From CAYWKS01 sp964458935 (GTDB taxonomy: Bacteria; Planctomycetota; Phycisphaerae; Phycisphaerales; Zrk34), in the NCBI GenBank assembly GCA_964458935.1, contig CAYWKS010000001.1:1-64000 (forward strand): a stretch of 64,000 bases of DNA, written 5' to 3'. The notes under the pieces are model-generated. The model saw only the letters and a list, made by a program, of their open reading frames with translations, was not told where the DNA came from and made no database searches. Numbering within the stretch: position 1 is the stretch's first letter; each line of letters opens with the position of its first letter. Position numbers and translations under genes: made by a program. Shown here piece by piece: positions 18,140 to 26,987 of the stretch.

Positions 18140-19954
18140 TTAACGGCCGATCGCCAGGAGCTGCTGGATCAGCTCGTCGCTCGTGGTGATGACACGCGAG
18201 TTGGCGCTGAAACCGGTGCTGGCGTTGATCAGGTTGACGAATTCTTCGGCGAGATCGACGTTGGACTGTTCGAGCGACGAGGCGACGATCTGGCCGGACC
18301 CGAACTGCGTGGGCGCGCCGATGACGGCGTTGCCGCTGTTGGGCCCGGGCTCGTAGAGGCTGTTGCCCACCTCGACCAGCCCCTCGTTGTTGGTAAAGGT
18401 GGCCAGGGCAACCTGCCCGACCGTCCGCGCCAGGCCATTGGTGAACGTGCCGGTGATGATGCCGTTGCTGGCGATGCTGAACGCATCGAGCGTGCCGATC
18501 GGCGAGCCGTCCTGCTGGACCACCGCCAGTTCGCTGTCGGTGTCGGTGATCGAGGTGATCGAATCGACCCCGTTGTCGAAGACCATGTTGACGGTCAGGG
18601 GCGAGATCGCACCGTTGTCGCGGGTGATGCTGAACGACTGGTTGGAGGCGGAGACGAACAGGCCCTGCTCATCGAACTCCGCGGTGCCGAACCCCAGCAC
18701 CCGGTCGATCGCGTCGTTGTCGTTGGACTCGGCGATCCACTCCCAGGTGGTGCCGCTGCCGGCGGCGGCGGCCTGCTTGACGAAGGTCACGTCCACGCTG
18801 AGCGGCGTGCCCAGCGAGTCATAGGCGGTGAAGCTGGTCCGTGTCGATTCGCCGTCGGCGTCGCGGTTCTTGGTCATGACCATGGGCTGGCTGATGCCGG
18901 CCGGCGCCCCGTTGGGCGTCTGCTGGGCCGCGACGAAGCTGGCCGTCTCGATCGTCAGGTCCTGCGCCGTGCCCTCGTTGCCGGTGACGACGATCTGCCC
19001 CGAGGCGTTGAGGGTGATCGAGCCACCGAGGTCGTGGCCGCCCACGACGGTGTTGTCGGTGCCGATCACGTTGTCGAGGAACGCGATGAAATCATTGAGG
19101 CTGGTGCCGCTGTCATCGGTGGTGGAGGTGACCGCGACGTTGGTGCTGAAGGCGAAGCTCTTGGAGGCGAGCACCTGGCCGCCTTTCTCGATGCCGCTGA
19201 CGGTGATCACCGTGTCGGTGCCGCCCTCGACGGCGAGGAACGAGGCGCCGGCGCCGTCGTCGATGTACAGGTCGTTGCCGACCACGGTCAGGTCCTCACC
19301 GCCGGTGGCCTCGGAGCCGGCCAGCGGGGGATCGACCCCGACCACGCCGCCGCCGCCCAGCGCCGTGAAGAACGCGCGGGTGGTGTGCTCCGACCCGCCG
19401 GTCGACAGCGGGCCCGACGCGTTGAGGTTGCCCTCGAAATTGGCGTTGGCGGTGGCTTCGGCGATCGTCATCGACCGCAGCGGGATGGTCAGGTCGTCGA
19501 GCACGCCGGTCTGGACGTTGAAGTTCGAATCGACCCCGAAGCCCTGGACGACGCCGCCGGTCGGGGCCACCAACTGGTTCTGGCTGTTGAGCGAGAACTG
19601 GCCGTTGCGTGTGTAGAACTCCGAGCCGTTCTGGTTGACGACGAAGAACCCGTTGCCCTCGATGCCCATGTGGGTGTTGATGCCGGTGGCCTGGATGCCG
19701 CCGTTGTTGAAATTCTGCTGGACGCCGGCGACGCGCGTGCCCAGGCCGAACTGGATCGGGTTCGTGCCGCCCGAGGTGCTCGACGGCGGCGATCCGGAAC
19801 TCAGCGTCTGGAGGAACTGGCTGGTGAACTGGGCGCGGCTGGCTTTGAAGCCCGGCGTGTTCACGTTGGCGATGTTGTTGCCGATCACGTCCAGCCCGCG
19901 GGAGTTGGCGTTCAGCCCGCTCAGGCCCGTAAAGAATGCGCCGGTCAATGCCAT
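18140..19954 (-). CDS. flgE: Flagellar hook protein FlgE
   Basis: A 604-residue hook protein. The N terminus has the rod/hook signature (GLSGLNANSRGLDVIGNNIA and NTPGFKASRAQF). The middle holds FlgE-specific domains with a Ser/Thr/Gly-rich surface segment, and the C terminus has the amphipathic SNVDLAEEFVNLINASTGF helix. It is longer than enterobacterial FlgE (about 400 aa) because of extra central domains. The frame extends to 20029, but the ATG at 19954 has AGGAG 7 nt upstream and starts the canonical N terminus. It is exported by the type III apparatus and capped by FlgD. Confidence 0.96.
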   Translation of the reverse strand: MALTGAFFTGLSGLNANSRGLDVIGNNIANVNTPGFKASRAQFTSQFLQTLSSGSPPSSTSGGTNPIQFGLGTRVAGVQQNFNNGGIQATGINTHMGIEGNGFFVVNQNGSEFYTRNGQFSLNSQNQLVAPTGGVVQGFGVDSNFNVQTGVLDDLTIPLRSMTIAEATANANFEGNLNASGPLSTGGSEHTTRAFFTALGGGGVVGVDPPLAGSEATGGEDLTVVGNDLYIDDGAGASFLAVEGGTDTVITVSGIEKGGQVLASKSFAFSTNVAVTSTTDDSGTSLNDFIAFLDNVIGTDNTVVGGHDLGGSITLNASGQIVVTGNEGTAQDLTIETASFVAAQQTPNGAPAGISQPMVMTKNRDADGESTRTSFTAYDSLGTPLSVDVTFVKQAAAAGSGTTWEWIAESNDNDAIDRVLGFGTAEFDEQGLFVSASNQSFSITRDNGAISPLTVNMVFDNGVDSITSITDTDSELAVVQQDGSPIGTLDAFSIASNGIITGTFTNGLARTVGQVALATFTNNEGLVEVGNSLYEPGPNSGNAVIGAPTQFGSGQIVASSLEQSNVDLAEEFVNLINASTGFSANSRVITTSDELIQQLLAIGR

Positions 19955-20054
19955 GGTGCGTCTCCTGTGTTGCGGCGGCGCTCGGTCGTTCACGCCGCCA
20001 CGGGCCTCCCGCATCGGGGTCCGGCCCATCGTGTTCCGTTGTTCGCCGCCCGCG

Positions 20055-20489
20055 CTACAACCGCAAGCGGTGTTCCTCCGTCGCGGCGGGCGCGTGCTCG
20101 GCCCACACCGCCGCGTCGATCTTCGTGACCACCCCCTCCCGCATCCGCTGCTCGCTCATCGCCGTCACCATGGTGCGGTTGGGCACGTTCACGACCAGCG
20201 CCAGCCGATCCATCAGCACCAGCGCCTCGCGGGCGCCCTTTTCCGCGGCCCGGTCGACCGCCTCGCCGATCGCCCGCAGCTCCGACTCGCCGAGCTGCAC
20301 GCCCATCTCGTCAAGCCGCTGCTGCGCGTGGGCGGACAGGCGGATCGGCTGCGAGGCCTCGGCCTGCTGGAGGACCTGGTCGAAGCTGAGACCGTCGATC
20401 GGGCCGCGCGGCTGCACCCCCGGCGACGGCGCGCCCATCGGCCGCACCGCCGGCTCCAGCATCCTCAACAGGTGCGCTTCGCCGCTCAT
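20055..20489 (-). CDS. Flagellar operon protein between flgD and flgE
   Basis: A 144-residue protein matching a small conserved 'flagellar operon protein' family found between flgD and flgE: SAHAQQRLDEMGVQL, then KGAREALVLMDRLALVVNVPN and RTMVTAM. Its function is not established; a hook-assembly accessory role is plausible from position. GGGAG precedes the ATG. It lies 6 bp after flgD. Confidence 0.85.
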   Translation of the reverse strand: MSGEAHLLRMLEPAVRPMGAPSPGVQPRGPIDGLSFDQVLQQAEASQPIRLSAHAQQRLDEMGVQLGESELRAIGEAVDRAAEKGAREALVLMDRLALVVNVPNRTMVTAMSEQRMREGVVTKIDAAVWAEHAPAATEEHRLRL

Positions 20490-20495
20490 CGCCGT

Positions 20496-20918
20496 TTAGC
20501 TCCCGGCCGACTCGGGCAGCGGATCGGTGATCGCGGTGACCTGGTTCATCGACATCGTGCGGCCGTTGTCCAACTCGAGGAACACCCCCTCGCTGGTCAC
20601 CCGCACCGAGGTCACGATGCCCGTGGCGTTGGTGTTCGTGGTGTCGATGCCCTGCACGACCTTGCCGATCATGTTGCCCGCGGCCGAGACCTGGTTCTGC
20701 TTCACCAGGTCGGCCAGCTCGTCCTGCAGGCTGGTCTGGCTCTCGATGTTCCGCAGCGAGCTGAGCTGCTCCAGCAGCGCGGTCGTGTCCTGCGGATCGA
20801 GCGGGTCCTGGTTCTGCAACTCCGTCACCAGCACCTTGATGAACTCCTCCGAGCTCAGCTCGGCGAAGCCGCGATTGGTCCCGGTGATTGAACTGGCGTC
20901 AATGGATCCGACACTCAT
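20496..20918 (-). CDS. flgD: Flagellar hook cap/assembly protein FlgD
   Basis: A 140-residue short FlgD. The conserved N-terminal half carries FIKVLVTELQNQDPLDPQDT and QLSSLRNIESQ, followed by a small beta domain (GIVTSVRVTSEGVFLELDNG). It lacks the extended C-terminal tudor/FnIII region of enterobacterial FlgD, as in many other phyla. GGAG precedes the ATG. FlgD scaffolds hook polymerisation. Confidence 0.95.
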   Translation of the reverse strand: MSVGSIDASSITGTNRGFAELSSEEFIKVLVTELQNQDPLDPQDTTALLEQLSSLRNIESQTSLQDELADLVKQNQVSAAGNMIGKVVQGIDTTNTNATGIVTSVRVTSEGVFLELDNGRTMSMNQVTAITDPLPESAGS

Positions 20919-20936
20919 GTCACGTTCTCCTGTGCG

Positions 20937-22562
20937 TCAGCCGACCAGGTCGAGCAGCGCCTGCTCGAAGCGGCGGCGTCGCTGGTCGTACGAGTCCTGG
21001 GCGTGGTCCGAGCCGTCGTCACCGCCGCCGTCGCCGGCGAAGCCCCGGCTGCGGCCGTCCGACGGCGATTGTTGGGCGTCCTGCTGGCCGGTCTGCTGGC
21101 CGGCGTGGCCGGCGTGGGCCTGTGAGGTCGCCGCGGGCGCCTGGACCTGGAGGTTGTCCACGGTCAGGCCCTGCGATTCGAGCGCGTGCCGCAGCGCCGC
21201 CATGTTCTGGTGCAGCATTGACGCGGCCGCGGGTGTGGATGCCTGAAACTGCGCCCGCACCGTCGCACCGTCCAGCCGCACGTCGATCCGCAGCGAACCC
21301 AGGTCCGGCGGGCTCAGCCGCAACGTCACCGTGCCGCCGCGCTGCGCCATCACCGACGTCAGACCGCGGATCGCCCGGTCCGTCACGGGGTCGGCGTCCG
21401 ACTCGGCGCCGGTGGGCATGAAAGACAGGGCGACGCCCTGCGTCGATGCCTGTGCGCTCGCGGCGGGGGTTGGCGTCGGCACCGGCGATTGCGCATTCAT
21501 CACCGCACTCGAGGGCACCGGCTCCATGGCGGGCGTCGCCACGGCCTCGCCGCTGACCGCCGGCCGGAAGACGGCGGTGGCGTCGGCGCGCGCGTTCGTC
21601 GACGTCGCGCGGTTCGCCGCGTTGCTGGACTGATCCTGCGCGTAGCCGCCACCTTCGGCGGACGCGCCGCCCCGGTCGCCGAACGAACCACGCAGGTCGA
21701 TCTGGATGGGGGCATCGGCCGGCGGTTGGGCGTTGAGCCGTGCGCCGGTGGATGTCGATGGCGCGGCCGATCGCTCGTTCTGCGGACGTTCGGCGTGCGG
21801 TGCGGCGTCAACCGACGCACGCTCCGGCGCCGGCTGAGTGGGGAGTTGACGCGGATCGGCCGGCCGCTCTGCAACGGGCGGCTTGCCCTGCCGGGTGACG
21901 TCGACGTCGCCCTCGCGCCGCACCGGCCCCGCAGCGGCGGACTCGGTCGGCGAGGCGGTCGGCGGTGCAAGCGGCGGGTCGGGCTGACCCCCACCCCGCA
22001 CCACCGGGCCGGGCGACGCGACCGCGGCGGGTCGGTGGCCTTGCGTGGCCTGCTGGTCCGGTCCCGCTGGCTGGCTGGACGCCCCGTCCGCCCCGCCCGA
22101 CGACGAGGCCGCGGTCGCCGACGCCGCCGGCGGCGCGGACGCCGTCGGGGCTACCACCGCATCATCAATCGCCGCGCTATCGTCGGCCCGGGGTTCGTTA
22201 GTCTCGCCGTGCTGCTGCCGGGCGTCCCGCGCCGCGCTCCGGTCGCGATCGTCCCGCACGGCGTCGGCGGACGCGTCACGGGTCGCATCGCTGCGGTCGG
22301 CGGCCCGCTGCGTGGTGTCGGCTTCCGACTTCTTCGATGCGTCGGCGTCCTTGGCGCCGACCTTGTCGCCGCGGGCGTCGTCACGGTCGGCCGGTTCGCC
22401 GCGGCCGGCGTGAGCGGACGCCTGCGATTTCGACGCGGGCTGGCGCGACGACAGACCGTCGAGCAGCTTGCCGAACGCCGGCGCGTCGCCGCGGTGTCGG
22501 GCGCCCGCGGCGCGGTCGGCGCCCAAGGCGAGCTTGTTCAATGTGGCGGAGTCGATCTTCAC
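20937..22562 (-). CDS. fliK: Flagellar hook-length control protein FliK
   Basis: A 541-residue protein with a long, low-complexity Ala/Pro/Asp/Arg-rich N-terminal ruler region (about 20-410) and a compact C-terminal Flg_hook domain (about 420-505) with the typical LRLSPPDLGSLRIDVRLDG motif. FliK measures hook length and triggers the FlhB switch. It starts at GTG 22562 with GGAGG upstream; the start overlaps the motE stop (GTGA). Confidence 0.93.
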   Translation of the reverse strand: MKIDSATLNKLALGADRAAGARHRGDAPAFGKLLDGLSSRQPASKSQASAHAGRGEPADRDDARGDKVGAKDADASKKSEADTTQRAADRSDATRDASADAVRDDRDRSAARDARQQHGETNEPRADDSAAIDDAVVAPTASAPPAASATAASSSGGADGASSQPAGPDQQATQGHRPAAVASPGPVVRGGGQPDPPLAPPTASPTESAAAGPVRREGDVDVTRQGKPPVAERPADPRQLPTQPAPERASVDAAPHAERPQNERSAAPSTSTGARLNAQPPADAPIQIDLRGSFGDRGGASAEGGGYAQDQSSNAANRATSTNARADATAVFRPAVSGEAVATPAMEPVPSSAVMNAQSPVPTPTPAASAQASTQGVALSFMPTGAESDADPVTDRAIRGLTSVMAQRGGTVTLRLSPPDLGSLRIDVRLDGATVRAQFQASTPAAASMLHQNMAALRHALESQGLTVDNLQVQAPAATSQAHAGHAGQQTGQQDAQQSPSDGRSRGFAGDGGGDDGSDHAQDSYDQRRRRFEQALLDLVG

Positions 22563-23260
22563 CCGGTTTCCTCCACTTGATCAACGAGGCTCGACCCGCG
22601 CGCCCGGAGCCGCTCGGTCAGCGTCACGGCCAGCGTAATGTCTTGCGGCTCCTTGAACTCGCGGAGGACGCCGGCGGCCTTGCGGGGCTCCATCGCCTCG
22701 AGGTATGCCACGACCTGGTCGGTCTCGCCCGCGCCCATCAGGTCCACGAACATCTGCTTCGCCTGCCTGGGCGGGATGGTCTCGTACAGCGAGACGGTCT
22801 TCTTGAAGCCCTCGTCGTTGAGGCGCGACTCGATAGCCTCCAGCCGCTGCTCGAGCTCCTCGCGGCTGGCGAGCAACTGCTCGCGCTGCTCTTCCATGTG
22901 CCGCCTCGCCAGGTGCAGGTTCGTCGTCAGCGACTGGATCTCCTGCCGCGTCCGCTCGAGCTGGCGGAGGATGAGCTCGTTGCGGCGTTGTTCGGCTTCC
23001 AGCTTCTCGGCGGTCGAGGCGGTGCCGCCGGTGAGCTGGGCCTGGCGCTCGGCCTCGCGCCGGGTCTGCTCGGCGAGCGCGGCGGCCTGCTGCTCACGCT
23101 CCTGCTCTTCGGCGACGGTCGGCCCAAAGGTCTGCTTCACCTCGGTCAGGCGTTCGCTGCTGAGGCGGCCGGTCGCCGCGAGCCAACCGACTAGCCCCGC
23201 CGCGGCGAGGATGTGCAGCACCGCGAGCACGGCGATGGCGAGCAGGGCGCTGCGCATCAT
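22559..23260 (-). CDS. MotE-like flagellar protein with MgtE-N domain
   Basis: A 233-residue protein with an N-terminal membrane helix (about 4-28), a long Glu/Gln/Arg-rich coiled coil (about 50-150) and a C-terminal MgtE intracellular N-domain-like segment (LYETIPPRQAKQMFVDLMGA, YLEAMEPRKAAGVLREF). This matches MotE, which chaperones or stabilises MotC/stator parts in other bacteria. It overlaps fliJ by an ATGA and fliK by a GTGA, so all three are translationally coupled. Confidence 0.85.
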   Translation of the reverse strand: MMRSALLAIAVLAVLHILAAAGLVGWLAATGRLSSERLTEVKQTFGPTVAEEQEREQQAAALAEQTRREAERQAQLTGGTASTAEKLEAEQRRNELILRQLERTRQEIQSLTTNLHLARRHMEEQREQLLASREELEQRLEAIESRLNDEGFKKTVSLYETIPPRQAKQMFVDLMGAGETDQVVAYLEAMEPRKAAGVLREFKEPQDITLAVTLTERLRARGSSLVDQVEETG

Positions 23261-23715
23261 GGCGCGGCCCCCTGGCGATGGCGGCCGTAGCCCTGCACGC
23301 CCAGCTCGTCGAGCTCCGCCGCCTCGCGCCGTTTCTGTGCCTCCTGCCAGCGCCGATATTGCCGATCGCGCAAGACCTGCACGGCCTTACGCTGTCGAAC
23401 GGCCTCGGCGAGCGCGCCGCGCGCCGTCTCGATCCGCCGATTCAACTCGACCAGCCGCATGCCGACCTGCTGCGCCCGCAGCGCCGATTGCTGGACGTAG
23501 GCGGCGTGGCCGCGGATGCGGCCCACATCCACCGGCCCGACCAGCGCGCCAGCCATCGTTCGCTTGTCCTCGCGGATCGTCTGCTGCTGGTTTTCCAGTT
23601 GATGACGCAGCCGCCACTGCTCGCCGAGCAGTTCGGCCAGGCGACGCTGGCACTGGTCCTCGACGCCCTGGCGGTGCTTGAGGACGGACTCGAGCTTGAA
23701 GACGAACCTTGCCAT
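23257..23715 (-). CDS. fliJ: Flagellar export chaperone FliJ
   Basis: A 152-residue, almost entirely helical coiled-coil protein starting MARFVFKLESVLKHRQ, the typical FliJ N terminus. FliJ sits in the FliI ring and links it to FlhA. It lies 20 bp after fliI and overlaps the motE start. Confidence 0.92.
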   Translation of the reverse strand: MARFVFKLESVLKHRQGVEDQCQRRLAELLGEQWRLRHQLENQQQTIREDKRTMAGALVGPVDVGRIRGHAAYVQQSALRAQQVGMRLVELNRRIETARGALAEAVRQRKAVQVLRDRQYRRWQEAQKRREAAELDELGVQGYGRHRQGAAP

Positions 23716-23735
23716 CCTTGACTACATCCGTGGCG

Positions 23736-25118
23736 TCAACCGCCGACGGCGCTGCCGGCGCCGTTGGGGCGTTGCCGCTTGAGCTGTTCCGACCTTTCCG
23801 CAATCGCCGTGCCGAGCGTCAGCAACTGCTGGCGCGCGGTCTTGAAATCCGTCGCCCGGTCGAAGCTCTGGCACAGCAACTGATCGATCGGCTCCTTCAT
23901 CTCGATGGCCAGGTCGTTCTGCGGGTTGGACCCGGGGGCGTAGGCGCCGATGTTGATCAGGTCCTCGATGTCGCGGTAGAGGCTGATCAGGCGGACGACC
24001 TGGTCGCGGGCGAAGCGGTGGGGCTTGTCGACCACGTCGTTGGCCAGGCGGCTGACCGATTCGAGGACGTTGATGGCCGGCCAGTGCGCCCGGCTCGCCA
24101 GGTCGCGCGAGAGCACGACGTGGCCGTCCAGCACGCCCCGCATCGCGTCGGAGATCGGCTCGGTCATGTCGTCGCCCTCGACGAGGATGGTGTAGAAGCC
24201 GGTGATGGACCCGCCGGCGGTGCGACCGCACCGCTCGACGAGCGTCGGGAGCATGGCGAAGACACTGGGGGTGTAGCCCTTGGTGGCGGGCGGTTCGCCG
24301 ACGGCCAGGCCGATCTGCCGCTGGGCCTGGCAGAACCGCGTGACCGAGTCCATGAACAGCACGACGTCGCGGCCGGCGTCGCGGAAGAACTCGGCGACGG
24401 TCAGCGCGTACATCGCCGCGCGGACCCGCAGGGGGGCCGGCTCGTCGCCGGTCGCCACGACGACCACGCTCCGCGCCAGGCCCTCGGGGCCGAGCGCGCG
24501 GTGGATGAAGTCGCTGACCTCGCGGCCGCGCTCCCCGACGAGCGCGATGACGGAGATGTCGGCGTCGGTCTGGCTGGCGATCTGTCCGAGCAGCGTGCTC
24601 TTGCCGACGCCGGGCCCGGCGAAGATGCCCAGCCGCTGGCCCCGGCCGACGGTGAGCATGGCGTCCAGCGCACGGACGCCGGTGCCGAGCGGTTCGTCGA
24701 TGCCCACGCGCTGCATGGGGTCGATCGGGCGCGGCTGGATGGGGCGCTGCACGAGTTCGCGGACCGCGCCGCGCCCGTCGATGGGGCGGCCGAGCGGGTT
24801 GACCACCCGGCCGAGCAGCTCCGTCCCCACCGGCGCGGTCGCCGACGACTGCAGCCCGATCACCCGGTCGCCGCGCCGGATCCCCCCGGCAAAGCCCAGC
24901 AGCATGACGATGGTCTGCTCATCGTCGAACCCGACGACTTCGCCGATGCGGCCGTCGCCGCGGCCCTGCTCGCGCGAGTGCACCTCGACCATCGCGCCCA
25001 CCGGCAGCGGCAGGTCCGCGACCAGCAGGCTCAGCCCCCGCACCTCGCTGACCGCGCCGGCCAGTTCGAGCGGCTGCAGCTCATCGAGGCGGTGCCGCGT
25101 CTCGGCGAACAACGTCAT
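23736..25118 (-). CDS. fliI: Flagellum-specific ATPase FliI
   Basis: A 460-residue F1-beta-like ATPase. The P-loop AGPGVGKST is at 167-175, then VALVGERGREV-type, FMDSVTRF and VLEGDD-type family blocks (here ILVEGDDMTEPI). It energises export complex docking. The start overlaps the fliH stop (ATGA). Confidence 0.98.
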   Translation of the reverse strand: MTLFAETRHRLDELQPLELAGAVSEVRGLSLLVADLPLPVGAMVEVHSREQGRGDGRIGEVVGFDDEQTIVMLLGFAGGIRRGDRVIGLQSSATAPVGTELLGRVVNPLGRPIDGRGAVRELVQRPIQPRPIDPMQRVGIDEPLGTGVRALDAMLTVGRGQRLGIFAGPGVGKSTLLGQIASQTDADISVIALVGERGREVSDFIHRALGPEGLARSVVVVATGDEPAPLRVRAAMYALTVAEFFRDAGRDVVLFMDSVTRFCQAQRQIGLAVGEPPATKGYTPSVFAMLPTLVERCGRTAGGSITGFYTILVEGDDMTEPISDAMRGVLDGHVVLSRDLASRAHWPAINVLESVSRLANDVVDKPHRFARDQVVRLISLYRDIEDLINIGAYAPGSNPQNDLAIEMKEPIDQLLCQSFDRATDFKTARQQLLTLGTAIAERSEQLKRQRPNGAGSAVGG

Positions 25119-25903
25119 GCCTCGGGCTCCGTCCTGCCGGGGTGGGGGTCTTGTTCGGCCGGCGGCGGCGGGTCGGGCGCCTCGGGCGCGGCATCGGTCT
25201 CACCCGTCGCCGCGGGCAGCAGCGCCTCGACGATGCGCTGCAACTGCCGGTCGAGCGTGGCGTCGACGGACGCCCGGCCGTAGGCGAGGCGACAGCCGCC
25301 GCGGTCGATCGTGGGATCGTCGACGCAGCGGGCGTGCTGGAGGTTGGTCAGCCGTTCGGCCAACTCGGGCAGCGCCGCCTCGACCAGCGGCCGATCGTCG
25401 GGGTGGACGTGCACGACGAGGTCGGCCGGGCGGGCCATCTGTTCGACCGCCGCGGCGAGCTGATCGTTAACGACCGTCGGGTCCACCTCGGGGACGCGCT
25501 TGACGATGCGGCGGGCGAGGTCGATCGCCAGCTCCAGCATCGACTGACGCGCATCGAGCATCATCCGGGCCCGCTCCGCGTCGAACCGCTCGAGCGCGGC
25601 GGTGAAGCTCTGCTGAAGCTGCGCCAGCGCCTCGCCGGTCTGCTGGAGCGCTTCGGCGTGACCGGTGTCGCGGCCCTGGGCGAGCCCTTCGGCGCGGCCC
25701 TGCTCGACGCCCTGCTCATAGCCCGCCCGCTTGCCGTCGGCCGTCAGCCGCTGCGCCTCCTGCTGCGCGGCGGCGAGGACCCGCTCCGCTTCCTCGCGGG
25801 CCCGCTGCTTGATCTGGTCGGCCTGCTGACGCAGGTCGCCCAGGTCGAGCACGATCGCCTCGTGCTGCACCAGGTCGGCGTTCTGTTCCTTGAGTAAAGG
25901 CAT
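25115..25903 (-). CDS. fliH: Flagellar assembly protein FliH
   Basis: A 262-residue FliH: a central helical Gln/Ala/Glu-rich region (about 25-110, including G-x3-G-like repeats YEQGVEQGRAEGLAQG) and a C-terminal domain resembling V/F-ATPase subunit E/delta. It tethers FliI to the C-ring. The C-terminal tail is Pro-rich. It lies 31 bp after fliG. Confidence 0.93.
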   Translation of the reverse strand: MPLLKEQNADLVQHEAIVLDLGDLRQQADQIKQRAREEAERVLAAAQQEAQRLTADGKRAGYEQGVEQGRAEGLAQGRDTGHAEALQQTGEALAQLQQSFTAALERFDAERARMMLDARQSMLELAIDLARRIVKRVPEVDPTVVNDQLAAAVEQMARPADLVVHVHPDDRPLVEAALPELAERLTNLQHARCVDDPTIDRGGCRLAYGRASVDATLDRQLQRIVEALLPAATGETDAAPEAPDPPPPAEQDPHPGRTEPEA

Positions 25904-25934
25904 GGGTGACCGCCACGAGGCACGGGGCCTGCTC

Positions 25935-26963
25935 CTACACGATGATGTCGCCGCCGCCGCCGCCGCGGCCGGCGATGACGATCTCGCCGGCTTCCTCGAG
26001 GCGGCGGACCACGTCGACGATCCGCTGCTGGGCCGACTCCACGTCGCTGACGCGGACCGGGCCCATGTACTCCATGTCCTCGCGGATCAGCTCCATCGCG
26101 CGCTCGGACATGTTCTTGAATATCTTCTCCTTCAGCTCGTCGCTGGCCGTCTTCAGCGCCAGCGCCAGCTCGTCGTTGTCGATCTCCTTGAGCACCGACT
26201 GGATGCCCTTGTCGTTGACCAGCAGGATGTCCTCGAAGACGAACATGAGCCGGCGGATGGACTCGACCAAGTCGGGGTCGTCGGTCTCGAGGCCTTCGAG
26301 GATCCCCTTCTCGGTGGAGCGGTCGACGAGGTTGAGCACCTCGGCGACGGTCTCGACGCCGCCGGTCTTCTCCAGCCGCTGCGTGAGCATGTTGCTCAAC
26401 CGAGACTCCAGGCCCCGCTCAACCTCGCGAATGACCTCGGGGTTGGTCTGCTCCATGTTGGCGATCCGCTTGACGACCTCGATCTGTTTCTGGGCCGGCA
26501 GCCCCGAGAGGATCTCCGCGGACTTGTGGAACGGCAGGTGGCTGACGATCAGCGCGATCGTCTGGGGGTGCTCATCCTGGATGAAGGTCAGCAGGTGATC
26601 AGACTCGGCCTTCTGGAGGAAGGCGAAGGGCGTCTGCTGGACCGTCTGGGCGACCTGCTGGATGATCTGGTCGGCCATCGCCGGGTCCATGCTCTTCTTC
26701 AGCAGCGCCGTGGCGTAATCGAGCCCGCCCTCGGTGGCCCACGCCTGGGCGAGGACGGTGTCGTAGAACTCCCGGACGACCTTGTTGCGGACCTCGCGCG
26801 CGACGCTGGAGATCCCCGCAAGCTCCCGCGAGATGTCCTCCACCGTCGCCGGGTCCATCTGCTGGAGCATCACCGACGCCGTCTCCTGGTCCAGGCTGAG
26901 CAGCAGCACCGCGCTCTTGCGCAGCCCGGTCAGGTCGTCGCTGGTTTCGATCTTCATGCCCAT
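25935..26963 (-). CDS. fliG: Flagellar motor switch protein FliG
   Basis: A 342-residue FliG with N, middle (EHPQTIALIVSHL motif) and C-terminal domains. The C-terminal torque helix region MFVFEDILLVNDKGIQSVL is well conserved. The tail ends in a Gly-rich RGGGGGDIIV. It connects the MS ring to the C-ring and the stators. Two in-frame ATGs (26963 and 26957) are possible starts; neither has a strong Shine-Dalgarno sequence. Confidence 0.97.
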   Translation of the reverse strand: MGMKIETSDDLTGLRKSAVLLLSLDQETASVMLQQMDPATVEDISRELAGISSVAREVRNKVVREFYDTVLAQAWATEGGLDYATALLKKSMDPAMADQIIQQVAQTVQQTPFAFLQKAESDHLLTFIQDEHPQTIALIVSHLPFHKSAEILSGLPAQKQIEVVKRIANMEQTNPEVIREVERGLESRLSNMLTQRLEKTGGVETVAEVLNLVDRSTEKGILEGLETDDPDLVESIRRLMFVFEDILLVNDKGIQSVLKEIDNDELALALKTASDELKEKIFKNMSERAMELIREDMEYMGPVRVSDVESAQQRIVDVVRRLEEAGEIVIAGRGGGGGDIIV

Positions 26964-26987
26964 GCTGGTGTCACGATCGGGTCGGGG